Assembly (NCBI GenBank): GCA_002730525.1
Contig: PCAK01000040.1
Span: 219,256-283,255 of the forward strand
Direction: 5' to 3'
From: Acidobacteriota bacterium
Lineage (GTDB): Bacteria; Acidobacteriota; Vicinamibacteria; Vicinamibacterales; UBA823
Length of the DNA: 64,000 nucleotides
Shown: piece by piece, positions 8,607-16,914 of the stretch
Layout: each line of letters begins with the position of its first letter
Position numbering within the stretch: position 1 is the first letter of the stretch
Program-made: the position numbers and the translations under genes
Notes under the pieces: generated by a model
What the model was told of the DNA's origin: nothing
Databases searched by the model: none
What the model saw: only the letters and a program-made list of their open reading frames with translations

Positions 8607-9863
8607 TCACGCGCGATGACCGTTTCGACTCGACGGGCGCCATCTGTCCCAGAACGACGCCGGGTTCTCCGGCTTGCCGTAGCCGGACAAGACATCCAGC
8701 TTCACGTAGATCGAGTCAGCCCACCGCGCATGATCGGTACACCACCTCACCGTGCGATGAAACAGCGTGTCGGGCTTGTTGTAGGGGCAGCAGGCGATAC
8801 AGGTCGTGCACGGCCGATTGACTCGACCCCAGTACATCCGGCAGGCCTCGGGCTGGATCGGCCACTTCCGTATGCCCGGAAGATTGGAGACACAGCGAGG
8901 TTCGATCGTCCGCTCACCAGGCGAGATGCACTGGGCCGGACACTTGTCCGCGCAGATCTTGCAGGCGTCGCAGAACTCGGTGACGCCGAAATCGATCGGC
9001 GCATCGGGTACCAGCGGGAGGTCGGTGATGATCTTGCTGAGCCGCACCCTCGGGCCGTACTTGGGTGAGATCAGCAGACCATTTCGCGCGATGTCGCCCA
9101 GACCGGCCTGCATCGCCATCGGCACCGTCAGGGCGACATCGTTGGTGGTGCAGTCAATCGCCTTGCAGCCCAGGTTTCTGATGAACGCCGACAAGTACAG
9201 GTTGGTGACAGCCATCTGGCTGTACCCCATGCTCGTTGCCGCGCCGGAGATGAAGCTCGGATAGTACTTGATCATGTCGTAGTCCATCTCGAACCCGAGG
9301 ACGACGACAGATTTGAACTCGTCTGGAATGACCTGTGGCTCGTGCTCCCCGTTGCTCGCTCCGCTCATCTCGTTCGATCCGTCGTTCGGTCCGCTCATCG
9401 AAAAGGAGTGTGAGTAGAGCCACCGCCGGTCGAGTTGGCAGATTCCGACCAGGTCGGCACCGAACCAGCGGGCGACCTTCTTGAGCCGACGGGTGATCTC
9501 CTGGCCGTCGCCGACATTGAGTTGCGCACCGTCGGGTGGCCGGTAGGAGAGTGTCCGACCGGCTGACCTGGCATTGCGGATCGCCTTGGCGACTTCCCTG
9601 GTGGCGGCGCTGGGATTCGGCTTGGAGGTGTTGAGGAGTGCCAGGAGCTGCGTGCCGCGTCGCGCGGCCCACCGGAGCGCCTGGTCCTCGAGGGTGTAGC
9701 CTGGCTTCTCGCTCGCCTCACCGATGAAGGACCAGCTGTCCAGCCGCTCGCGGATCTCTCGGTCCCAACTGGCCCGGAGGAACACCGTATTCTTCTGATC
9801 GAATTGCTCGATGGGATGCGCGATGTACTTGCGCTCCCACTCGTCCATCGTCAGCTTTCGCAC
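8607..9863 (-). CDS. Reductive dehalogenase homologue RdhA-1 (cytoplasmic, no Tat signal)
   Basis: Homologue of the cobalamin/iron-sulfur reductive dehalogenases, which remove halogen from organic compounds using low-potential electrons. The C-terminal half has two cluster motifs: CDACKICADKCP (about residue 300) and, about 45 residues later, CTTCIACCPYNKP. GADLVGICQL and the LPLVPDAPIDFGVTEFC approach to the first cluster match the family. There is no twin-arginine leader and no RdhB anchor gene nearby, so it differs from respiratory RdhA. It also lacks the fused reductase of the BhbA/NpRdhA type. The GTG start at 9863 has GGAGG seven bases upstream. It is adjacent to a ferredoxin and flavoprotein that may feed it electrons. 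QueG is a distant relative, but the length and neighbours argue against it. The substrate is unknown. Confidence 0.82.
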   Translation of the reverse strand: MRKLTMDEWERKYIAHPIEQFDQKNTVFLRASWDREIRERLDSWSFIGEASEKPGYTLEDQALRWAARRGTQLLALLNTSKPNPSAATREVAKAIRNARSAGRTLSYRPPDGAQLNVGDGQEITRRLKKVARWFGADLVGICQLDRRWLYSHSFSMSGPNDGSNEMSGASNGEHEPQVIPDEFKSVVVLGFEMDYDMIKYYPSFISGAATSMGYSQMAVTNLYLSAFIRNLGCKAIDCTTNDVALTVPMAMQAGLGDIARNGLLISPKYGPRVRLSKIITDLPLVPDAPIDFGVTEFCDACKICADKCPAQCISPGERTIEPRCVSNLPGIRKWPIQPEACRMYWGRVNRPCTTCIACCPYNKPDTLFHRTVRWCTDHARWADSIYVKLDVLSGYGKPENPASFWDRWRPSSRNGHRA

Positions 9864-9934
9864 TCTGGACCCTCCAAGGGCATTCGCGGGACTCGGACCT
9901 GCGCGCCGCTCCTCATTTTATCCTGGTCGCGCCA

Positions 9935-10273
9935 TCAGGCCGGTGGGGTGTCGTTTGGCGGCGGTGGGTTCTTCATCCCCAGCCAGTAGTGCCGGCCGGT
10001 CTCCTTTCGCTTCCAGGGAACCCTCCACATCACCGGGTAGTTGAGGCGGATCGCTCCTTCGTGGGGACATTCGTCGACGCACGGTCCGCAGTACCAGCAC
10101 TCGTCGACGAACAAGACGAGCGGCACCCGCCCGGCCTCGGGATTCGGGACGAACACGTCGGCGGGGCAGACGTTGACGCAGAGATTGCAGCCGGTGCACT
10201 TTTCCGGGTCGATGGCGATCGGTCGCGCCGCGGACGCCGGATTCGGGCTCAGATAGACGTTCTCTTCACTCAC
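9935..10273 (-). CDS. 2x[4Fe-4S] ferredoxin, AprB-like
   Basis: An electron carrier of 112 residues. Cluster 1 is CTGCNLCVNVCP and cluster 2 is CWYCGPCVDECP. The second resembles AprB, the small subunit of adenylylsulfate reductase, as does the basic Trp-containing tail after it (MWRVPWKRKETG). A GTG start at 10273 is supported by AGGAG at the right distance and by an N-terminus that begins just before the domain. It sits 13 bp after the AprA-like flavoprotein and 71 bp before the RdhA homologue. This suggests a flavoprotein-ferredoxin pair that passes electrons to RdhA-1. Confidence 0.88.
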   Translation of the reverse strand: MSEENVYLSPNPASAARPIAIDPEKCTGCNLCVNVCPADVFVPNPEAGRVPLVLFVDECWYCGPCVDECPHEGAIRLNYPVMWRVPWKRKETGRHYWLGMKNPPPPNDTPPA

Positions 10274-10286
10274 GGCGGTCTCCTCT

Positions 10287-12305
10287 TCACGCACCGATCG
10301 GGGCGGCGGGGCGGTGGGCCAGGTAGTTCTCCTCGAACGGCGCACCGAGGTTCAACGGACGCTCGCCCTGCTTCACGACACCATCCTCCTGCCGGATCGT
10401 CACGAACTTCTGCCACTCCGGCGGGTCCATCGCCGGATACTCCGCCCTGGAGAAGTGCAGAAAGGCGCTGCTCGCCCGGCGGGCGAGGCAGGCCGGCACG
10501 ATGATGTCGATCCCGGCGGTGAGGATGTCGACCACGCTGAGGGCGTTGGCGAGGTCGTGCGGATTGACCGCCGCCAGCTCGGTGTCGACCACGTGCTTGA
10601 GGTCCTCGCCGGCCTCGAGCGCCATCCGCAGCAACCCTTCACTCTTCACGGCGCCACAGTATGCCTGCATCGTCTTGTTGATCCCGGCCAGGAGTTCCTT
10701 CCAGTGCACGCCGTCCTTCCGCTGCAGCGGACCGTACACTCGGCGTTTCTCGGCTTCGATCTGCTCTCGAGATCCGGATCGGGCCGTCGCCTGCCTGGCG
10801 AACCAGGCCGCGCGCCGGCCGGCGTAGCGGCCGGTTGTTGCGGCGTGGCTGTGATCGTTGCCGCCGAGCATGCCGTCGCCCGCCGCGTAGAGGCCCTCCA
10901 GATTGGTCCGCAGATTCCAGTCGACGACCGGTCCACCGGTCGTGCCGCTGTGGGCGTTCCGGATGGAGGGGAATCCCAGCACGGTCTTCGCGCCTTCCGC
11001 GCTGGTGCCGTAGCCTCCGCCGCCGATGAGCTGCTGGTAGCTCAGGAGCATGTCTCGGTCGGGATCGAATCCGGCGTGCGTGTAGTTCGCGTAGGTGTGC
11101 TTGGTCTTCGCTTCCTGACCGACCATGAGGCCGAAGATGGCCCGTCGCTCGTGGGCCGGCAGGCTCGGCAGGTCGGCGTACAGCGGAAGCTCGATCTCGC
11201 CCTTTTCCACCAGGGTGTCGACATTGGTCAGCCGCGGTCCCTGATAGTCCCGCAGACCCTGGTGGGGCAACGAGGACTGCCCCCCGCCCTTGATGAAGAA
11301 CCGTTGCCCTGGCGCCGGCCGACAGCGCTCCTCGAAGGTTTCCAGGGCATGCCCGTCGCGATCGACCCACGGCACCTCCTTGCCGTTGGCGTCGACGATC
11401 GTGCAGGGGTACCAGGTGTTGCTGGGGTGTCCCGACCCATGTGGGGCCGATGGATTGATGCTCAGACCGGCCGGAATCGATTTCTCCATCATCGCGAACT
11501 CGGTGCCGGCCCTCCAGGCGGCTGCATAGCCGCCCCCCATGGCGCCCGGCATGCGCAGGTCGCACGAGCCGGCGAGCTCGGTCGAGTACGTCCAGATCCG
11601 CTGCGGCCGGGCCGCGCAGAGCACGGTGGCCTTCGCGGTGAACACGTTGAACGCGCCGGTTCTGACGTTCAGGCCGGTCGCGCCGACCACGGCGGTCGCG
11701 TCCTCGCCGCGCCGCTCCGTGAGCAGACCGGTCAGCGCCACGCGCTCATGGATGTCGACGCCGAGCCGACGGAGTCTCGAGCGTAGGGCTCGTTTGAACG
11801 TCATGCCCCAGACCCTCATGACGATCCGGTTCTCGTAGTCGTAGGCGAAGAGCAGCTTGGTCTGCTCGTCCCTGAACTCGGCGCCCTTGAACGTGTCCTC
11901 GGTATCCCTCACCTTTCCGCCCATCTCCTCCAGCTCGAGGAGCGTCTCGTAACCGTCCCGGGCTTGAATGTAGCGAGAGATCCCGTTGTTGTAGCCGCCG
12001 TGATTGTCGACGAGCGCCTGCGTGAAGTCCTCGGCGCTCAGGCTGACACCGGGCACGTCGGTGATGGCCCACTGCCAGTGGTCGCACCCCGTTCCCGCAC
12101 CGCTTCCGAGGATCGAGCCGCGTTCCAGGATTGCCACTTTCGCACCCTGTTCCGCGGCGCTGATGGCTGCCCAGCATCCGGCGATCCCGCCGCCGAGAAC
12201 CAGCACGTCGACGTCGACGGCATCCTCCTGTCCGTACCGTATGGGGTACGGCCACTTCATCGCGTCGTTTCCGGCGTTCAGGTCGATCCACGTTCCCCAG
12301 GACAT
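10287..12305 (-). CDS. FAD-dependent oxidoreductase of the fumarate reductase/AprA flavoprotein family
   Basis: A 672-residue flavoprotein, close in size to AprA. The FAD site is GGGIAGCWAAI near residue 38, and the second FAD contact is LYAAGDGMLGGNDHSHA (about residue 480), followed by a helical C-terminal domain. No signal peptide is present, so it is cytoplasmic. There is no sulfate-activation or Sat gene here, so a true APS reductase role is unlikely. The start codon overlaps the TRAP permease stop by one base and has GGAGG seven bases upstream, which implies coupling to the importer. It probably forms a complex with the following ferredoxin, as AprA does with AprB, either as electron donor to the RdhA homologue or as a reductase for the imported compound. 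Confidence 0.88.
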   Translation of the reverse strand: MSWGTWIDLNAGNDAMKWPYPIRYGQEDAVDVDVLVLGGGIAGCWAAISAAEQGAKVAILERGSILGSGAGTGCDHWQWAITDVPGVSLSAEDFTQALVDNHGGYNNGISRYIQARDGYETLLELEEMGGKVRDTEDTFKGAEFRDEQTKLLFAYDYENRIVMRVWGMTFKRALRSRLRRLGVDIHERVALTGLLTERRGEDATAVVGATGLNVRTGAFNVFTAKATVLCAARPQRIWTYSTELAGSCDLRMPGAMGGGYAAAWRAGTEFAMMEKSIPAGLSINPSAPHGSGHPSNTWYPCTIVDANGKEVPWVDRDGHALETFEERCRPAPGQRFFIKGGGQSSLPHQGLRDYQGPRLTNVDTLVEKGEIELPLYADLPSLPAHERRAIFGLMVGQEAKTKHTYANYTHAGFDPDRDMLLSYQQLIGGGGYGTSAEGAKTVLGFPSIRNAHSGTTGGPVVDWNLRTNLEGLYAAGDGMLGGNDHSHAATTGRYAGRRAAWFARQATARSGSREQIEAEKRRVYGPLQRKDGVHWKELLAGINKTMQAYCGAVKSEGLLRMALEAGEDLKHVVDTELAAVNPHDLANALSVVDILTAGIDIIVPACLARRASSAFLHFSRAEYPAMDPPEWQKFVTIRQEDGVVKQGERPLNLGAPFEENYLAHRPAAPIGA

Positions 12306-14335
12306 CAGCCGCCCTCCTCGTTCGTTCGTTCGCCGCGCCGTCCGGCCGCCGCAGCCATCGCCTTACCTTGCACGCGCATCCCGGCGCGCTCGATCAATGC
12401 ACGGTGCCCGCCCTGGCGCACGACCGTCGCGCCCAGCAGTGCACATCCGCAGACGCCGAGCAGCGGAGAGTAGAGCATCGAGATGATTCCGAGGCCCGCT
12501 GCGATCAGTGCCGCCCGCTCCGCCGCGGTGGCGGCTCGCACGAGGTAGCCCTGCACCCCTGCGGCCAGCGCGATCAAGCCGACGAGTGAGATCAGCAGAG
12601 TGGCCACGGTCTCCACGACACCGTGGCCACCTTGCAGCATGATCGACGGATTGAAGACGAACACCCACGGGACGATCACCAGCGCGATCCCCAACCGAAC
12701 GGCGCAGAGGCTGGTCTTCCACACGCTGGCGCCCGCAATGGCCGCTCCGACGATCGCCATCGGCATGACGGGTGGCGTGAAGTAGTGCAGGAGCGCGGCC
12801 CAGATGACGAACCAGTGCGCGGCCAGCGGCATGATGCCGGCTTCGATGAGTGCGGGCGCCGCGATGATGGCCAGGATGAAGTAGCAGGCAATCATCGGCA
12901 TTCCGGAGCCCAGGATGTAGCTGACGATCGCGGTCAGTCCGAGCAGCATGACCAGGTTGCCGTCGGCCAGGGAGGTCACGATGCCGGCAAGGCGCACCGG
13001 CATGCCTGTCAGCTCGAGACTGCCCATGATCACGCCCAAGCCGGCGAAGATCGGCGCCATCAGGACGAGCACCCAGACTCCGCGGTGAAACCCCGCCAGG
13101 ATCGCTTTGGGCCCCAATCGCACCTCACGCCCGCCAAACTGCCCGACGACGACGGTCAGGCCCGCCGAGTAGAGGACGGCCGACTGCACAGACCACCTGA
13201 AGCCGAGCAGCAGAACCACGAACAGGACGATCGGCGCCAGGTAGTGACCGTCTTGCTTCAACGCCGCCCACGCGCTGGGAAACGTCCGTCGCTCGATCAC
13301 CGGGATCTCGCGTCGTCGTGCGTGGAAATCGACCATCGCGATCAGCGTGGCGTAGTAGAGGAACGCCGGAAGAATGGCGCCCAGGATGACCTTGTAGTAA
13401 GGCAGCTCCAACCAGTCGGCGATGAAGAACGTCAGGGCGCCCATGACGGGCGGCGTCAGGCTACCCGCGCTCGATGAGACCGCCTCGATCGCGCCAGCCT
13501 CGGCCGGTGTGTAGCCGCTGCGCTTCATCAGTGGGATGGTCAACGAGCCCGTGAGCGCCACGTTGGCGGGCCCGGTCGGCCCGAGCGAGCCGAGGCCCCC
13601 GCTGGCCAGGATCGCCACCTTCGCCGGTCCACCCCGCAGGTGCCCGACCGCTCCGAGGGCGAGTTGCATGACGAGTCGGCCGGCGCCGGAGACCATGATC
13701 AGCCCGGCAAACACCATGAACAGCACGACCGTCTTGGCCCACAGTCCGGCCACCTGGCCGAACATGCCGCTGTCGTGCAGGTAGGTCGCCGAGAGCACTT
13801 CGTCGAAGTAGACGCGCCGACTCCACAGCACTCCGGGCCAGTAGCTGCAGGTCCACGCGTAGAGAAAGAAGACGACGATCACCGAGACGACCGACCACCC
13901 CATGGTGCGCCGCACACCTTCGAGCAGGACTCCCAGTGTGAGCAGGCCTGTCAGCATGCCCGCCGACGTGATCGCCCGGCCTTCGGCCATGATGTCGCTG
14001 TTCGTGAACATGTAGCCGCAGCCGATCAGCGTGGCCACGATGAGCAGCACGTCGTACCAGGGGATCGCGGTCCGGGGCGTCCTGGCCTTCGCCGGTACGA
14101 ACAGGAAGACCAGGACGAAGCTGAGCGCGAGACTCAGGATGACGAATCGGTCCGGACCCAGCGGAATCTGCTTGGTCCAGATGTCGAGAGGGTAGGCGAT
14201 GTGGTACGCGTAGAAGAGGACGATGAAGCCGGAGAGCGCCACGCCCCGGCGCGTCGTGGGGTCGAGCAGCGCCGCCAACTCGGGCGGCGTGCCCACGGTC
14301 GGGCTGGCGAAAGAGGCTTCCGGTCTGTCGTCCAT
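12305..14335 (-). CDS. TRAP transporter fused permease (DctQM type, TAXI-associated)
   Basis: A polytopic inner-membrane protein of 676 residues that joins the small (4-helix) and large (12-helix) TRAP permease domains. Family features include GPTGPANVALTGSLTIPLMKR, AGAIEAVSSSAGSLTPPVMG and MIACYFILAIIAAPAL. It would import an organic anion with a sodium gradient, using the TAXI receptor encoded 101 bp upstream. The C-terminal ~100 residues form additional helices and a basic tail. The stop overlaps the flavoprotein start. Confidence 0.93.
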   Translation of the reverse strand: MDDRPEASFASPTVGTPPELAALLDPTTRRGVALSGFIVLFYAYHIAYPLDIWTKQIPLGPDRFVILSLALSFVLVFLFVPAKARTPRTAIPWYDVLLIVATLIGCGYMFTNSDIMAEGRAITSAGMLTGLLTLGVLLEGVRRTMGWSVVSVIVVFFLYAWTCSYWPGVLWSRRVYFDEVLSATYLHDSGMFGQVAGLWAKTVVLFMVFAGLIMVSGAGRLVMQLALGAVGHLRGGPAKVAILASGGLGSLGPTGPANVALTGSLTIPLMKRSGYTPAEAGAIEAVSSSAGSLTPPVMGALTFFIADWLELPYYKVILGAILPAFLYYATLIAMVDFHARRREIPVIERRTFPSAWAALKQDGHYLAPIVLFVVLLLGFRWSVQSAVLYSAGLTVVVGQFGGREVRLGPKAILAGFHRGVWVLVLMAPIFAGLGVIMGSLELTGMPVRLAGIVTSLADGNLVMLLGLTAIVSYILGSGMPMIACYFILAIIAAPALIEAGIMPLAAHWFVIWAALLHYFTPPVMPMAIVGAAIAGASVWKTSLCAVRLGIALVIVPWVFVFNPSIMLQGGHGVVETVATLLISLVGLIALAAGVQGYLVRAATAAERAALIAAGLGIISMLYSPLLGVCGCALLGATVVRQGGHRALIERAGMRVQGKAMAAAAGRRGERTNEEGG

Positions 14336-14436
14336 GCGGCCGATTTCCAGTCGTCCGTCCGGTTCACGTCAGCTGTGCCCTCCGGACGGGACCTCCCGTT
14401 CGGCGGCACTGCTCGTGGCGGGTCACGCTGTCACGA

Positions 14437-15510
14437 CTACCGCGTCGCACCGAGTTCTCCCAGGAGCCGTTGCTGGTTGGCCTCCATGGCGTCCGTCCAG
14501 ACGCCGACATCCTTCAGGTATCTGACGGTACCCGCGTGGTACGGGACGGAGACCGTCTCGCTCGCGATCCGGTCCACGGCGTAGTCTCGAAAGTAGGGGT
14601 GAATCTCCAGGAGGGAATCGAACCGCGCATACATCGTCTCGAGCAGCGTGTAGACTAGCTTTTCGTCGGCCGAGACATCGACGAAGGTAGCGACCTGGGT
14701 CGTGGCCGCGTGGCGAGGATAGTCGAAGCCTGGCCCGACCCCTCGGTAGTTCTCCTTGTACATCCGCCAGTCGGGCGACGCGGTTTCACCCCAGAACCAC
14801 GGGTACCTCTGCTGCACGTAGGCCGTTGCCTCATTGGAGAGGTCGAGCGGTCTCGCCCCGGGTTCGTCCCGCCAGATGACGTCGACGTTGGGCAGCCCTT
14901 CCAGGCTGGCGTCAACCCTTCCCTCGATCAAGGCCGCGTGCTTCTCCCGCATCGACAGGTTCGGGATGTCCCTCACCTGATCTCCGATGCCGTAGAAATC
15001 GAGCAATGCCGTGCCGGCCTCGGTCATCGTCACGGCCCGTTTCGACGTGTAGGTGATCGTCCGCCCGGCGAGGTCCTCCATTCGCTCGATTCCGGAGTCA
15101 GGCAGCACCACGAACGCCAGGTGAACATCGGCCGTCTTGAAGAAGATCCGAATGTCGAAATCCGCGTCCTCGTACTCGGCCGAGCCGTGGTTGGCCAGGT
15201 AGGCGTCTCGGATGCCGCTCTGCCAGACGTGCAGTCTGCCGGACTGTAGGTGGGGAAACGCGGCAACCGAGCTGGCGACCTGGGTCGTGAAACACTTGAT
15301 TCCCAGCTCCTCCTCCCAGGTTCTCAGCAGGGCCAGATCCATGACGTAGGTCGTACCTTGCGTCGCCCGCACGCCCCAGAACAACGACTCCGGCAGGCCG
15401 TCGGGGCGCGGCTCCGGAGCGGCTCGCTCGCAGCCGACGGCGGCGAAGATCGCCACTGCCCCCATAAGGAACACGAGAGGATGTCGGCGAGCTGGAGGGC
15501 GCACGCGCAT
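14437..15510 (-). CDS. TAXI-family TRAP transporter solute receptor (lipoprotein)
   Basis: A periplasmic solute-binding protein of 357 residues. The N-terminus is basic and hydrophobic with a lipobox ending at Cys27 (AAVGC), so it is probably lipid-anchored. The body fits the TAXI/NMT1 fold: GVRATQGTTYVMD at the start of the mature domain, then DLAGRTITYTSKR. ATG 15510 was chosen because the signal peptide begins there. It is 17 bp after korC and delivers its ligand to the fused TRAP permease. TAXI ligands known in other bacteria are mostly small carboxylates; an aromatic or halogenated acid is possible here. Confidence 0.88.
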   Translation of the reverse strand: MRVRPPARRHPLVFLMGAVAIFAAVGCERAAPEPRPDGLPESLFWGVRATQGTTYVMDLALLRTWEEELGIKCFTTQVASSVAAFPHLQSGRLHVWQSGIRDAYLANHGSAEYEDADFDIRIFFKTADVHLAFVVLPDSGIERMEDLAGRTITYTSKRAVTMTEAGTALLDFYGIGDQVRDIPNLSMREKHAALIEGRVDASLEGLPNVDVIWRDEPGARPLDLSNEATAYVQQRYPWFWGETASPDWRMYKENYRGVGPGFDYPRHAATTQVATFVDVSADEKLVYTLLETMYARFDSLLEIHPYFRDYAVDRIASETVSVPYHAGTVRYLKDVGVWTDAMEANQQRLLGELGATR

Positions 15511-15527
15511 CGGTCTGATCGCTGACC

Positions 15528-16073
15528 TTAGGCCGGCTGTTTCGACTCCGCTCCGAGGCCGCAGCCGACCTCGATCGCACGCTGATTGATCTGCTGGAAT
15601 CCCTTCGGGCTCACGCGCAGCATGGCAGCCTCCAGCGAGTCTCGCTGGCAGACGTCGGTCAGGGCGACCAGGGCCCCGAGGGCGACCATGTTCGCCGCCC
15701 GAAGATTCCCAAGCGTCCGTGCGGTTTCCACCAGAGGCAGCCTGATCGGACGACACGCGTCTAACACGTCGGTCGCGACGCGCTCCGAGTCAAGCAGGAT
15801 CGAGCTGGCCGGCGTGAGCAACTCGTGGGTACCCGCCACCGCCAGTTCGTCGAGAACCAGCAGGAAGTCGAGGTCGCTCACGAGTGGGAAGTCGACCATC
15901 GAGCTGCTGATGACGAGGTCGGCCTGGCTGACACCTCCACGAGACAACGGCTCGAACGCCTGAGACTGTGCGACCCACCGTCCCTCCCGCACCACCGCGT
16001 CCGCAAGGATGCGCCCGGCGAGAATCAGGCCCTGCCCACCCGTGCCGCAGAGGCGGATCTCGTAGCTATCCAT
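15528..16073 (-). CDS. korC: 2-oxoacid:ferredoxin oxidoreductase gamma subunit
   Basis: Catalytic gamma domain (PF01558 type) of a CoA-dependent 2-oxoacid oxidoreductase, 181 residues. The N-terminal GTGGQGLILAGRIL and the later SRGGVSQADLVIS are diagnostic. The ATG at 16073 overlaps the end of korB by eight bases. With korA and korB it makes a three-subunit enzyme; the ferredoxin (delta) part is probably the tail of the iorB fusion encoded upstream. The order resembles phenylglyoxylate oxidoreductase clusters, which also contain an aryl-CoA ligase. Confidence 0.92.
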   Translation of the reverse strand: MDSYEIRLCGTGGQGLILAGRILADAVVREGRWVAQSQAFEPLSRGGVSQADLVISSSMVDFPLVSDLDFLLVLDELAVAGTHELLTPASSILLDSERVATDVLDACRPIRLPLVETARTLGNLRAANMVALGALVALTDVCQRDSLEAAMLRVSPKGFQQINQRAIEVGCGLGAESKQPA

Positions 16074-16914
16074 CGCTTGGTGCAGTCTCTGGATCGGGCG
16101 AGGACGCTCTGGCGAAGAACCGTTGCCGGTAGGTCTCGCCGAACTCCGGGTAGTCATGCCGGCAGAAGACACCGGTCTTCCAGGGTGACGGCCGGAAGGG
16201 AGAATCGACTGCGCCGCCGTAGCTCTCCGGCCGGATGGCGCCCTTCTGGCTCAGGATCATCTCGACCGAATTACCCAAATCGTTCTTGCGCCCGTAGATC
16301 TCGGTGCAGTCGGAGATCACTTCGACGAACGAGAAGCCCTTGAACGCGATCCCGTCCTTGATGAGATCCTTGAGCGCTGGAGTCTGGAGTGTGACCTCGC
16401 GTCCGACGAGCCCCGCACCGGCCGCCTCGGCCAGTCTGCACGAATCGAACGCCGGATCGGCATTGCCCTGCGGAGTCGTCGTGGTGAACCGATCGTGGGA
16501 CGTCGTGGGAGACAGCTGCCCCCCGGTCATGCCGTAGATCTCGTTGTTCAACATCAGGCAGGTGATGTCGAGGTTGCGCCGGCACGCATGAATCAGATGG
16601 TTGCCGCCGATGGCCAGGCCGTCGCCGTCACCGGTGATCACGACGACCGTCAAGTCGGGTCTCGCTAGCTTCAGCCCGGTCGCGAACGGTATCGGACGTC
16701 CGTGCGTCGCATGCACCGTGTTGGCGTCGATGTAGGCCGACAGGCGTCCGGAACATCCGATTCCCGAGACGACAGCCAGCGAGTCCTTGTCGATACCGAG
16801 CTCGTGGACCGCCCAGAGCAGCGCGCGCAGCGCGATGCCGTGGCCGCAGCCGGGACAGAGAAAGTGAGGAAACAGTTCCGCCCGGATGTAGTCGCGGACG
16901 TCGAATTCGGTCAT
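16066..16914 (-). CDS. korB: 2-oxoacid:ferredoxin oxidoreductase beta subunit (ThDP-binding)
   Basis: A ThDP-binding subunit of 282 residues. Visible motifs are LCPGCGHGI near residue 18, GIGCSGRL, and the ThDP/Mg site GDGDGLAIGGNH with NNEIYGMTGGQLSPT about 25 residues later. It transfers electrons from the ThDP adduct through an iron-sulfur cluster to ferredoxin. The ATG overlaps the korA stop (ATGA), so the two are translationally coupled. Confidence 0.95.
   Translation of the reverse strand: MTEFDVRDYIRAELFPHFLCPGCGHGIALRALLWAVHELGIDKDSLAVVSGIGCSGRLSAYIDANTVHATHGRPIPFATGLKLARPDLTVVVITGDGDGLAIGGNHLIHACRRNLDITCLMLNNEIYGMTGGQLSPTTSHDRFTTTTPQGNADPAFDSCRLAEAAGAGLVGREVTLQTPALKDLIKDGIAFKGFSFVEVISDCTEIYGRKNDLGNSVEMILSQKGAIRPESYGGAVDSPFRPSPWKTGVFCRHDYPEFGETYRQRFFARASSPDPETAPSDG

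Noticed and set aside
8607..9863. Interpretation of the RdhA homologues as epoxyqueuosine reductase (QueG)
   Set aside because: Three copies in catabolic operons, lengths of 399-434 residues, family-specific N-terminal halves and flavoprotein/ferredoxin partners fit RdhA better.
10314..11786. 490-codon plus-strand frame opposite the AprA-like flavoprotein
   Set aside because: Antisense shadow; the minus-strand frame has clear FAD motifs and good ribosome-site and overlap support.
10287..12305. Interpretation of the flavoprotein/ferredoxin pair as dissimilatory APS reductase (AprBA)
   Set aside because: There are no sat, dsr or qmo genes nearby, the ferredoxin's first cluster is of ordinary type, and the neighbours are RdhA and a carboxylate-type TRAP importer.
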